NCBI RefSeq assembly: GCF_001750145.1
Contig: NZ_CP015732.1
Coordinates: forward strand, 2,170,001 to 2,234,000
Direction of reading: 5' to 3'
Length of the DNA: 64,000 nucleotides
Origin: Arthrobacter sp. U41
GTDB taxonomy: Bacteria; Actinomycetota; Actinomycetes; Actinomycetales; Micrococcaceae
This document shows, piece by piece, positions 36,824 through 44,420 of this stretch (positions are counted from its first letter, which is position 1; each line of letters begins with the position of its first letter). The notes beneath the pieces were generated by a model that saw only the letters and a program-made list of their open reading frames with translations, searched no databases and had not been told where the DNA came from. The translations under genes were made by a program, and so were the position numbers.

Positions 36824-38248
36824 TCACCACTCGGTGACAGGGATCCCCAAAAGGTCAGCCGCGGTGCGGAGCTGGGGACGGATGTCCTTCCAAGCCAGGA
36901 CCGTGTGGTGGGGGAACCCGCCCACCACCAGGGAGTTCACGAACGAACTGGCGTCCACGTCGAGCCGGACTTCCGCGGTGTTGCCCTGGAAGTGGTTGGG
37001 CGCGGGGATCGATTCCCCGGCGCCGATGAGCAGCCGCAGCCCGCCACCGCCGTCGTTGTTCTCGGTCAGGCGGGCCATGACCACCGGTCCGGTCTTGAGC
37101 GGGAAGTTGCCGGCAACGCCGATTTTCCGGTTGCAGTGGGTGAACTGGGTGGCCTCGGCCGGATCGGCCGCCAAAGCAGTGGCCGCCGAGCCGCAGTGCC
37201 AGAGCCGCACGCTGTTGTTGTCCGTGTTCAGGTCCACGGTGTCCACCAGGTAGGTGGGGCCGGAGCCCAGGGACTGCATCATCAGCATGGTGACGGCGCC
37301 GTAGACGTCGCGCTCGCAGGCCGTGGGGGTGCCTTCGTCGGCGATGCGCGACAGGGAGGAACAGGGGCAGACCCCGCGCTGGGTGGGGAATTCCGGCCAG
37401 CAGCGGACGGCGATCGCGGACAAGTCCTTGGCGGCTCCCCATTCGCGCATCGCGACCGTGGTGGCGGCGGACCGTGCCACCTCGTCCGGGTTCACGGAGT
37501 CGAGGCTGGGCTGCGCGGCGCGGGCTGATTTCTGCTCCGCGTCGCACTGGGCGGGGGCCACATCGTCGATCTTGCTGAACATCTCATCGATGCTCAGCTG
37601 CTCCACCTGCAGTCCGAAGAGCTTTTCCAGCAGCTCGGGATCAAACTGGCTGGGAGTGAAACCCGGGGGGGCCTCGGACACAAGTCCCAGGCGCTGGCCC
37701 TTCATGCCCAGCAGTGACGCGCCCACGGCTTCCTTGTCCTTGGCACGTTCGCCATGCACCGGTGCCAGGGCGGCGCCGGAGGGCAGCGTCCCGTTGATGG
37801 CGTTCCGCAGAACCTCCGCCACGGTGGCCTCGTCCGGGTTGCCGTACATCAGCCGGACGCTGCGGCCGGCGCGGACCAGGGCGTGGGCATAGAGGTTGGA
37901 CCCGCACAGCGAGTTCAGCCAGAGCCTGTCTCCCACCGGTCCCGGTTCGCGGAAGGACCACAGGAGCACCGGCTGGTCCAGCTCCGCATACAGAGCCAGC
38001 GCCGGGGAGGCATCGGAGAAGCTGGCGCAGACGTTGACCACCAGGTCGAAGTCCTCCTGCAGGTACGGCAGGGCGGCTTCGATGTCCTCGGGGGTCATGA
38101 CCAGTTCGCTGGGCCCGAAGACCTCGGCGCCCAGTTCCTCCACCAGGGCCCGGGCGGCCGCGGCGTAGCGGCTGGCGACGTCCACCACGAAGGTGGGCCG
38201 CGCCGTCGCGATCATCAGTACGCGCTTCCTGGCGCCGGTGGTGCTCAT
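36824..38248 (-). CDS. FucI/AraI-family isomerase, putative sulfoquinovose isomerase
   Basis: 474 aa from ATG 38248, ATGA-overlapping the aldolase stop. A Rossmann-like N-terminus (VLMIATARPTFVVDVASRYAAAA) and the C-terminal FucI/AraI-like domain: CWPEF, TACERDVYGAVTMLMMQ, YLVDTVDLNTDNNSVRLWHCG, with acidic residues matching the metal site. It is not YihS, the AGE-fold SQ isomerase of E. coli. Between a YihV-like kinase, YihT-like aldolase and sugar importer it is the only candidate for converting sulfoquinovose to sulfofructose. I recall a variant route (called sulfo-EMP2) described in Arthrobacter with a non-YihS isomerase, but cannot check this here. Confidence 0.75.
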   Translation of the reverse strand: MSTTGARKRVLMIATARPTFVVDVASRYAAAARALVEELGAEVFGPSELVMTPEDIEAALPYLQEDFDLVVNVCASFSDASPALALYAELDQPVLLWSFREPGPVGDRLWLNSLCGSNLYAHALVRAGRSVRLMYGNPDEATVAEVLRNAINGTLPSGAALAPVHGERAKDKEAVGASLLGMKGQRLGLVSEAPPGFTPSQFDPELLEKLFGLQVEQLSIDEMFSKIDDVAPAQCDAEQKSARAAQPSLDSVNPDEVARSAATTVAMREWGAAKDLSAIAVRCWPEFPTQRGVCPCSSLSRIADEGTPTACERDVYGAVTMLMMQSLGSGPTYLVDTVDLNTDNNSVRLWHCGSAATALAADPAEATQFTHCNRKIGVAGNFPLKTGPVVMARLTENNDGGGGLRLLIGAGESIPAPNHFQGNTAEVRLDVDASSFVNSLVVGGFPHHTVLAWKDIRPQLRTAADLLGIPVTEW

Positions 38249-39129
38249 GCGTTGGTCCGCTGGGAGGCGACGACGTCGTCCACGACGGCGCAGAGGTGCT
38301 GCAGCCGCCGCACGGCGTCGGTGGACAAGGAGGCGACGACGTCGGGGGAACCGATGCAGGATGCCCACACTGCACGTCCGGAGAGGAAGCCGCTGGCACC
38401 TTCGAGGCAGGCCCACCGGACGGCGTCGGGGAAGACATCCTCGGGGACGCCCGAGGAGAGGACAACCCAGGGGCCGTCGATGGCCCGGGTCAGTTCGGCG
38501 CAGGCTGCCCGTACCGCTTCTTCCGGGGCCTGTCCGTGGAATGGCACTTCGGCCTTGTACAGGTCGGCTCCAAGGCTGCCCAGTTCTTTGGCTGCGGCCA
38601 GGATGCCTGCGTCCCAGTCGAAATCGTCCCCGGAGAGCGGTTTGCGGGATAAAGGTTCGATGATGCTGATCAGTCCGGCAGACTTGCACAGCTCCACGAA
38701 CTCGCGGACCATCTGCACCCGGCCCCCGGCAGGCTCATCCGGGCGGTAGAGCACCAGCAGCTTGAGTGCCTTCACGCCCAGGGCGGCATACTTGTGCGGA
38801 TCAACCAGGCGGTCGATGGTTACCTCGCCCACCAGTTCGCCATGCGCTGATTCGAAGTGGTCGGCTGAAGCGATGAGACCGCAAGAAGGGTCAACCACCC
38901 CTGCCTCTATGGCCTGGTCCAGGGCGAACTGCCGGTCGATCAGGACACCGGAGGCGTACGGGCTAAGGATGCGGGCTGCCTCCAGTTTGAAGTCGCGCAG
39001 GTCTTCATCAGTGACCGGCTCCACCTGGTGCTCAGCGATCATGTTGCGCATGGCTTCGCGCTGGTCGACGGCGAGCATTGCGAAGGCGCCGGACGGGCGC
39101 TGGAGGGGTGAAAGATCTGTGAGGGTCAT
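38245..39129 (-). CDS. sulfofructose-1-phosphate aldolase (YihT-like, class I)
   Basis: 294 aa from ATG 39129. Strong resemblance to E. coli YihT: GAFAMLAVDQREAMR at the N-terminus, KALKLLVLYR, ISIIEPLSRKP, AAKELGSLGADLYKAEVP with the Schiff-base Lys (about residue 193), WVVLSSGVPE and FLSGRAVWAS near the phosphate/sulfonate pocket. It cleaves 6-deoxy-6-sulfofructose-1-phosphate to dihydroxyacetone phosphate and 3-sulfolactaldehyde. Second gene of the operon, 17 nt from the kinase and ATGA-coupled to the isomerase gene. Confidence 0.9.
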   Translation of the reverse strand: MTLTDLSPLQRPSGAFAMLAVDQREAMRNMIAEHQVEPVTDEDLRDFKLEAARILSPYASGVLIDRQFALDQAIEAGVVDPSCGLIASADHFESAHGELVGEVTIDRLVDPHKYAALGVKALKLLVLYRPDEPAGGRVQMVREFVELCKSAGLISIIEPLSRKPLSGDDFDWDAGILAAAKELGSLGADLYKAEVPFHGQAPEEAVRAACAELTRAIDGPWVVLSSGVPEDVFPDAVRWACLEGASGFLSGRAVWASCIGSPDVVASLSTDAVRRLQHLCAVVDDVVASQRTNA

Positions 39130-39145
39130 GGGCTGCTTCTTTCGG

Positions 39146-40045
39146 CTAGGCGGTGTGGTTTGAGGCAAGAACAGGTGTGATGATTTCGCGCGGGATGGCA
39201 GAGCGGCCGTCCAGCCCAGCGCAGGATGCGGAGGCAATACGGCCGGCGAAGGCGGCGGCGTCGACGAGGGGCTGGCCGGCCGCCACAGCGGCGAGCAGTG
39301 CGCCGTGAAAGACGTCGCCTGCGCCCAGGGTGGAGACGATATGGGCAGGTGTCGCCGGTACATGGACCGCCTCGCCGTTGGCGGACTTCACCCAGGCCCC
39401 GTTCGCGCCGGCAGTGGCGACGACGGCGGTGGCGCCGTCGTCGATCGCTTTCTGGAGCAGCGACTCAACCGGCAGGTCTGCGCCGTACACGGCCTGCAGG
39501 CGCTCGACGGTGGGGACGTAGAGGGCCACGCCGCGCGGGCTGAAGTTAGGGATGGGGTTGCCAGCGTCCACGCTGAGGTTCAGGTTGGGGATGCCCGTGA
39601 CGGCGTTCCAGCCGAGGTGGTCCACATGGACCCACGCTGCGGCGTTGAGCAGTTCCCGGAAGCGTCCGTCCGTGGGGAACTGGACCGGCGGGACCGGCCG
39701 GGTGACGATGGCGCGGCTTTCGGAGCGCTTGCTGACGACGATCACGCTGGCACCTGTTTTGACGCCCGGATCGCGGAGGACGGCGGAGGTGTCCACCCCC
39801 TCGGCCTGCAGGCCGGCGATGATCCGGTCCCCCTCCTCATCCGTGCCGAGCACCCCGGCGAAGGCGGCTTCAGCTCCGGCGCGGGCGGCGGCGACGGCTG
39901 CGGTGGCGGCTGGTCCGCCGCCCGCTGTGGCAAAGTCGGTTGCGATGGTGCGGCTGTCCGCCGCGGGGTAGTCCTGGACCAGGGCAATGGAGTCAAGAGT
40001 TGCGCAGCCTACGAATAGCAGGGTTCCGGTTGACGGTTGGGACAC
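39146..40045 (-). CDS. PfkB-family sugar kinase, sulfofructose kinase-like (YihV-like)
   Basis: 299 aa. The substrate-side glycine motif GGGPAATAAVAAARAGA and the C-terminal STLGAGDVFHGALLA (GAGD anion hole, catalytic Asp) are both close to E. coli YihV, and the end DGRSAIP is shared too. Role: ATP-dependent phosphorylation of 6-deoxy-6-sulfofructose at C1. First gene of the minus-strand operon, with a promoter and palindrome just upstream. Assignment relies on the linked YihT-like aldolase as well as the motifs. Confidence 0.85.
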   Translation of the reverse strand: MSQPSTGTLLFVGCATLDSIALVQDYPAADSRTIATDFATAGGGPAATAAVAAARAGAEAAFAGVLGTDEEGDRIIAGLQAEGVDTSAVLRDPGVKTGASVIVVSKRSESRAIVTRPVPPVQFPTDGRFRELLNAAAWVHVDHLGWNAVTGIPNLNLSVDAGNPIPNFSPRGVALYVPTVERLQAVYGADLPVESLLQKAIDDGATAVVATAGANGAWVKSANGEAVHVPATPAHIVSTLGAGDVFHGALLAAVAAGQPLVDAAAFAGRIASASCAGLDGRSAIPREIITPVLASNHTA

Positions 40046-40080
40046 GTTCCACCTCGTTGTAGTTCCGGTTGTAATGAAGA

Positions 40081-40109
40081 AATATACACACGCTATGTTG
40101 GAATAACAA
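40081..40109 (-). promoter_or_regulatory. sigma-A-type promoter of the sulfoquinovose operon
   Basis: On the minus strand TTGTTA (40109-40104) is the -35 and TATATT (40086-40081) the -10, 17 bp apart, 35 nt before the kinase start. The palindromic operator covers the -35 box. Confidence 0.7.
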
Positions 40110-40111
40110 CA
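40096..40111. promoter_or_regulatory. palindromic operator TGTTG-N6-CAACA
   Basis: A perfect 5+5 palindrome, TGTTG GAATAA CAACA, in the 133-bp intergenic region of the divergent kinase and Gfo/Idh/MocA genes. It overlaps the minus-strand -35 box and the plus-strand -35 candidate, so a bound protein would block both promoters. The same core occurs at 43720. The DeoR-family product (41408-42190) is the obvious candidate ligand-responsive repressor. Confidence 0.7.
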
Positions 40112-40124
40112 CTTTCTGTATAGT
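40098..40124 (+). promoter_or_regulatory. candidate promoter of the Gfo/Idh/MocA-deoR unit
   Basis: TTGGAA (40098-40103) and TATAGT (40119-40124) on the plus strand, spaced 15 bp, shorter than the usual 17, so only moderately likely. It overlaps the operator. Confidence 0.45.
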
Positions 40125-40178
40125 TCTGTCTGGGATGCAACGCGATCCCATCCTCAACGTAGAGAAACGGAGCAGCTC

Positions 40179-41318
40179 ATGTCATTGCCCACTGCGGAAG
40201 CGGTCAGGACCATTCGTTACGGACTCATAGGCGCCGGCCACATGGCCCGGGAACACGTTCGCAACCTTGCTTTGATCCCCGGAAGCCTGATTACCGCGGT
40301 TTCGGATCCCCAGCCGTCCTCCCTCGAGGAGACCGTGGCGGAGATCGGCTATGAGGTGACGACGTTTCCGGACCACCGTGAACTCCTGGTCTCAGGCCTG
40401 GTTGATGCGCTGGTCATCGCAAGCCCGAACGACACGCACCTGGACATCCTGAAGGACATCTTCTCTAACCAGATGAAGCTCCCCGTGCTGGTGGAGAAGC
40501 CGGTCTGCACCACGGCCGCACAGGCTGACGAACTCGAGTCCCTCGCCGCGGGCTACTCCGCCCCTGTCTGGGTGGCCATGGAGTACCGCTACATGCCTCC
40601 GGTGCAGGAGCTCATCCAGGCCGCCCACGGCGGCAAGCTGGGCAACGTGTTTATGCTGTCCATCGTGGAGCACCGGTTCCCTTTCCTGCACAAAGTGGAT
40701 GCGTGGAACCGCTTCAACGAGCGCACGGGCGGAACCCTGGTGGAGAAGTGCTGCCACTTCTTCGACCTGATGAGGCTGATCCTCCAGGACGAGCCCACCC
40801 GCATCTATGCAAGCGGCGGCCACGACGTCAACCACATGGACGAGCTGTACGAAGGCCGGGTGTCGGACATGATCGACAACGCCTACGTTGTGGTGGACTT
40901 CAAGAGCGGCCGGCGGGCCATGCTGGAGCTGTCCATGTTCGCCGAAGGATCCAAGTTCCAGGAGCGGATCTCCATCGTGGGCGATGCCGCCAAGATCGAG
41001 TGCCTTATCCCCGTCGCGGCCAGCCACTGGATCGAGGGCGATGAATCCGAAGCTGTGGTGGAATTCAGCCCCCGCTCACCGCTGGGCCCCGAAACACACG
41101 AGGTCCCGGTTGATGAAGCGGTGCTGGCAGCAGGCGCCCACCACGGCTCCACCTACTATGAGCACCTTGGCTACCGCAAAGCCATCCTGGGGGAGGGCCC
41201 GGTGGAGGTCACGGTTGCGGACGGACTGCAGTCGGTGCGCATGGGCCTCGCGGCCGAGCGCTCCATCATTGAAGGACGCCCGGTTGAGCTGCTGAGCGCC
41301 AACAGCGCCGTCAGCTGA
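40179..41318 (+). CDS. Gfo/Idh/MocA-family protein, candidate NAD-dependent sulfoquinovosidase
   Basis: 379 aa. N-terminal dinucleotide-binding [12 protein letters not shown] and the EKP motif (LVEKPVC, about residues 105-111); then [15 protein letters not shown] and [18 protein letters not shown] with a HxxD/R-rich pocket. Family members are NAD(P)-dependent oxidoreductases, and one branch (GH188) are NAD+-dependent sulfoquinovosidases described from Arthrobacter (recalled, not checked). No YihQ-type GH31 sulfoquinovosidase is in the window, so this gene is a reasonable entry enzyme releasing sulfoquinovose from its glycerides. Divergent from the kinase operon. Confidence 0.75.
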   Translation: MSLPTAEAVRTIRYGLIGAGHMAREHVRNLALIPGSLITAVSDPQPSSLEETVAEIGYEVTTFPDHRELLVSGLVDALVIASPNDTHLDILKDIFSNQMKLPVLVEKPVCTTAAQADELESLAAGYSAPVWVAMEYRYMPPVQELIQAAHGGKLGNVFMLSIVEHRFPFLHKVDAWNRFNERTGGTLVEKCCHFFDLMRLILQDEPTRIYASGGHDVNHMDELYEGRVSDMIDNAYVVVDFKSGRRAMLELSMFAEGSKFQERISIVGDAAKIECLIPVAASHWIEGDESEAVVEFSPRSPLGPETHEVPVDEAVLAAGAHHGSTYYEHLGYRKAILGEGPVEVTVADGLQSVRMGLAAERSIIEGRPVELLSANSAVS

Positions 41319-41407
41319 TACGTAAGTTCACAAAGTACATTTGAGCGTGGAATGAAAATCCCCGCCAGGCCAGATCGTCCGGTCAAGGGACGCAGGGAGA
41401 AGGGGAC

Positions 41408-42190
41408 ATGAGCATCTCAAGTGAAGAGGCGCCGCTGACGCCCCGACAGCGCACCATACTGGATGAATTGGAGCGGCGGGGGTTCATCTCCACCACCGAC
41501 CTTGCCCAGACATTTTCAGTGTCGGACATGACGGTACGCCGGGACACCCGCCAGCTCTCGCAGCGCGGGCTGGTCCGGGTGGTGCACGGTGGGGTGAGTG
41601 CGGTCGACGGGGCCGGCCAGAACGCTGATTTTGCCGCGAGGGTCCGTGAGGACGCGGACGGCAAGCAGCGGGTGGCACGTGCCTGCGTCTCCCTCATCGG
41701 GGAGCGCGACGCCATCATCCTCGATGCCGGCACGACAACGTACCAGATCGCGCAGGAGCTCCCCGCGCTGTTCGCGGGCACCATCATCACGCATTCGGCC
41801 CCGGCCATCCAGCGGTGCCTGCAGCTCACGTCGGCGCGGACCATTTGTCTTGGCGGGGAGCTGCTTCTGGACAGCCAGGCGTTTAACGGGGACATGACAG
41901 TTGCGGCCGTGGCGGGGCTCCGGGCAAAAACCGCGTTCATCGGGGTGAGCGGGATCCACGACGAGGGGTTCTACATCGAGCGGGATGTGGAACGGGCCAC
42001 CAAGCTGGCGCTGATGAACTCCGCCGAGCAAGTGGTGGTGGTGGCGACCCGGCAGAAGATGCTCCGGTACGCGTTGGCGCGGCTCGCCGCCTTTGAAGCG
42101 GTCGATGTTCTCGTGACGGACGCTCCGCCGCCGCGGGAAATTGAAGCTGCGCTGCGGGCCGCGTCCGTCAACGTGATCGTGGCGCGGTGA
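41408..42190 (+). CDS. DeoR-family transcriptional repressor, probable regulator of the sulfoquinovose locus
   Basis: 260 aa. DeoR helix-turn-helix at the N-terminus (RQRTILDELERRGFISTTDLAQTF, SVSDMTVRRDTRQL) and the DeoR sugar-phosphate-sensing domain with DAGTTTYQIAQEL. This family responds to phosphorylated sugars. It is 89 nt after the Gfo/Idh/MocA gene, on the same strand, and thus in the regulated unit. The predicted operator is TGTTG-N6-CAACA (40096 and 43720). Terminator at 42241. Confidence 0.87.
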   Translation: MSISSEEAPLTPRQRTILDELERRGFISTTDLAQTFSVSDMTVRRDTRQLSQRGLVRVVHGGVSAVDGAGQNADFAARVREDADGKQRVARACVSLIGERDAIILDAGTTTYQIAQELPALFAGTIITHSAPAIQRCLQLTSARTICLGGELLLDSQAFNGDMTVAAVAGLRAKTAFIGVSGIHDEGFYIERDVERATKLALMNSAEQVVVVATRQKMLRYALARLAAFEAVDVLVTDAPPPREIEAALRAASVNVIVAR

Positions 42191-42240
42191 CGGCCGGGAC
42201 GTAGTGAAGTCGCTTCGACAGCGCTCGCTGGTGCTGCGCA

Positions 42241-42275
42241 AAAGGGTGCCGGGCCTCAACGGCCCGGCACCCTTT
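42241..42275. terminator. bidirectional terminator between deoR and the phosphohexomutase
   Basis: AAAGGGTGCCGGGCC and its exact complement (15-bp arms) flank a TCAAC loop, followed by TTTATT on the plus strand. Because the arms end in AAA/TTT it can work in both directions, which fits the convergent genes. Confidence 0.85.
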
Positions 42276-42291
42276 ATTGTGGTTCGTGGCC

Positions 42292-43686
42292 TTAGCGGCG
42301 GATTAGTTCCAGGACGCTGTCCCGCACTCGCTGCATGGTTGCCGCGTCCTTGCCTTCGACATTCAGCCGCAGCAGCGCTTCAGTGTTGGAGGCGCGAACG
42401 TTGAACCACCAGTCGCCTGTTTTGGAGGAAATGCTCAGGCCGTCGAGCTGATCCACGACGACGCCGCCGAGACTTTCGAAGCTGGCGTGGACCCGGGCGA
42501 CGGTGCTGGCGACGCCTTCCACGGAGGAATTGATTTCCCCGCTGGCCGTGTACGGCTCGAATTCCCGGCCGAGTTCAGAGAGCGGCACCGCCTGCTCACC
42601 CAGGGCGGCGAGCACATGCATCGCGGCCAGCATCCCGGTATCGGCGTTGTAGAAGTCGCGGAAGTAGTAGTGGGCCGAATGCTCGCCGCCGAACACGGCG
42701 CCTTCCGCGGCCATCCGGGCCTTGATAAAGGAGTGCCCGACCCGGGTGCGCACCGGACGCCCGCCGGCGGCCTTGATGAACTCGGGTACAGCCTTTGAGG
42801 TGATCAGGTTGTGAATGATGGCTGGTTCCGCCGCGCCGGCGGTTCTTGCACGTGCAATCTCGCGGACGGCGATCAGCGACGTGATGGCGGACGGCGTCAG
42901 CGGCTGGCCTTTCTCGTCGACCACAAAGCAGCGGTCCGCGTCTCCGTCAAAGGCCAGGCCGAGGTCCGCGCCGTGTTCGACGACGGCGGCCTGCAGGTCG
43001 CGGAGGTTATCCGGGTCCAGGGGGTTTGCCGGATGGTTGGGAAAAGTGCCGTCCAGCTCGAAGTACAGAGGCACCACTGTGAGGGGCAACGCCGGGAGGA
43101 TCTGGTCCCCGAGTACTGCCGGGACAGTCAGCCCGGCCATGCCGTTGCCGGCGTCCACCACGACTTTGAGGGGGCGGATGCTGCCGAGGTCCACCAGGGA
43201 GCGAAGCTTTTCCGCATAGCCATTCAGTATGTCGAATGCCGAAGTGCTCCCCGGCGCTCCGTCTTCCGGAATTCCCTCGGTGAGGTACTGCTGGGCCAGG
43301 TCCCTGATCTCATTGAGTCCGGTTTCGGAGGAGACCGGGACGGCTCCGGCCTGGGCCATCTTGATCCCGTTGTATTCGGCAGGATTGTGGCTTGCGGTGA
43401 AAATGGCGCCGGCTGCATCAAATGCGCCGCACGCGAAGTAGAGCTCGTCGGTGGAGATTAGACCAAGGTCCCTGACGTCGGCGCCGCGCTTTGTGGCTCC
43501 GGCGGCGAAGGCCGCTGTGAAGGCGGGGGAGGACGGCCGCATGTCCCCGCCGCAGAAGATTGACTGTCCGCGGAGTCCCAGCACGTCAACGAAGGCCGCT
43601 CCCACAGCCTCGCAGCTCTCCGCTGTGATGCTCTCCCCGACGATGCCCCGCACGTCGTAGGCTTTGAATGACGCTGACATGTCCAT
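42292..43686 (-). CDS. phosphomannomutase/phosphoglucomutase
   Basis: 464 aa; start ATG 43686 (an ATG two codons downstream, 43680, is equally possible). Alpha-D-phosphohexomutase domains I-IV: active-site phosphoserine loop TASHNPAEYNG (about residue 96), metal loop DGDADRCF (about 240), and sugar-phosphate loop GGEHSAHYYF (about 325). Interconverts hexose-6-phosphate and -1-phosphate. It stands alone with the same palindromic operator ATGTTG-N6-CAACAT 34 nt upstream as the sulfoquinovose operon, so it is probably co-regulated; why is unclear. Confidence 0.9.
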   Translation of the reverse strand: MDMSASFKAYDVRGIVGESITAESCEAVGAAFVDVLGLRGQSIFCGGDMRPSSPAFTAAFAAGATKRGADVRDLGLISTDELYFACGAFDAAGAIFTASHNPAEYNGIKMAQAGAVPVSSETGLNEIRDLAQQYLTEGIPEDGAPGSTSAFDILNGYAEKLRSLVDLGSIRPLKVVVDAGNGMAGLTVPAVLGDQILPALPLTVVPLYFELDGTFPNHPANPLDPDNLRDLQAAVVEHGADLGLAFDGDADRCFVVDEKGQPLTPSAITSLIAVREIARARTAGAAEPAIIHNLITSKAVPEFIKAAGGRPVRTRVGHSFIKARMAAEGAVFGGEHSAHYYFRDFYNADTGMLAAMHVLAALGEQAVPLSELGREFEPYTASGEINSSVEGVASTVARVHASFESLGGVVVDQLDGLSISSKTGDWWFNVRASNTEALLRLNVEGKDAATMQRVRDSVLELIRR

Positions 43687-43719
43687 GGCGCTCCCCGCGG
43701 TTGCTAATGCAAACATAAA

Positions 43720-43737
43720 ATGTTGGATAAACAACAT
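43720..43737. promoter_or_regulatory. second copy of the palindromic operator (ATGTTG-N6-CAACAT)
   Basis: A perfect 6+6 palindrome ATGTTG GATAAA CAACAT, 34 nt before the phosphohexomutase start. It shares the core TGTTG-N6-CAACA and an A/T-rich spacer with the site at 40096. It should place the mutase under the same regulator. Confidence 0.65.
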
Positions 43738-43824
43738 CAGTTTAGCCGGGGAGGTTGTGGGGGCGCGAATCGCCGGGGGCCGGCGCCACGGAGACCTCGG
43801 TGCCCGGCGGGCTCTGTCCACGTT

Positions 43825-43890
43825 CCCGTTGCGCTATCACGTATGGGCCTTCTGAGCGCTGAGAACAGCTAAAAGTGATAGCGCAACGGG
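43825..43890. repeat. 16-bp inverted repeat with 34-nt loop
   Basis: CCCGTTGCGCTATCAC (43825-43840) and GTGATAGCGCAACGGG (43875-43890) are exact complements. The loop holds AGCGCT and ends AGCTAAAA. No U-run follows on either strand, so it is not a standard terminator. It lies between the mutase promoter and the stop of the split GH13 gene; it may be a repeated intergenic element of the genus. Confidence 0.65.
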
Positions 43891-43911
43891 TGTCCCGTCT
43901 TGCCGGTCGGC

Positions 43912-44250
43912 TCAGCCGCGCAGCACCCACGCCGCATTGTCCGGCTGCAGCCAGCCGTCCTCCGCCAGGGGTGCGGCACTGAGCAGCACGGATCCGGCCG
44001 GCAATTGCACCGGTTCAGTGCCCATGGCGACGGCGACGAAGAAGCCGGCGCTGCGTTCGCAGATCAGCAGGTTCCCTGCCTCGATCCGCCAGGTGCCGCC
44101 GTCGTCCGGGCCGAAGACCTCGTTCTTCCACAGCAGCCGGCGCAGTTCCAGCGCCTTGGTGACCAGCGCCAGCCGGGACTCCGGGTCCTGCTGCTGGCGT
44201 TCGATCGCGTGCGCGCCCCAGCCCGCGGGCTGCGGGAGCCACGGCCCTGA
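43912..44250 (-). pseudogene. 3' part of a GH13 alpha-glucosidase gene (separated from its 5' part)
   Basis: Minus-strand frame ending at TGA 43912-43914. It encodes the C-terminal GH13 domain (QPAGWGAHAIERQQQDPES, ALELRRLLWKNEVFGPD, TWRIEAGNLLICERSAGFFV, VQLPAGSVLLSAAPLAEDGW). The frame starts abruptly at the transposon left end (44251). Its partner, the catalytic 5' part, is at 57969-59275; joining them over one copy of CCTGA continues the frame as ASGPWLPQPAGWGAH. No start codon of its own, so it is not expressed as a whole enzyme. Confidence 0.85.
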
Positions 44251-44275
44251 TGTCGTTTTTCGAAGTCGTCTGCAC
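44251..44275 (+). repeat. left terminal inverted repeat of the Tn402-like element
   Basis: Begins TGTCGTTTTTCGAAGTCG and ends TCTGCAC. Matches the right end (57944-57968, reverse complement) except at four positions. Directly preceded by target-duplication copy CCTGA. Confidence 0.9.
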
Positions 44276-44300
44276 TGGCATTCGCGGTAGCCCGAGGGTT

Positions 44301-44398
44301 GTGCAGACGGGTTTGAACACGCGTTTGTTCAAACCCGCCTGCACAAAAGGCATTCTGTCTCAAAGCCGTCTGCACTACCTTTAACTATGGCTTTGAGG
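44301..44398. repeat. subterminal repeats (candidate transposase-binding sites)
   Basis: 44301-44344 is an inverted repeat with 19-bp arms and one mismatch (GTGCAGACGGGTTTGAAC against GTTCAAACCCGCCTGCAC). CAAAGCCGTCTGCAC (44361-44375) is a further copy of the CGTCTGCAC end motif, with GGCTTTG near 44389 as its inverted partner. Repeated end-motif copies are typical of TniA-binding sites. Confidence 0.65.
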
Positions 44399-44420
44399 CG
44401 CCTGCACCGTCGTTACCGGC

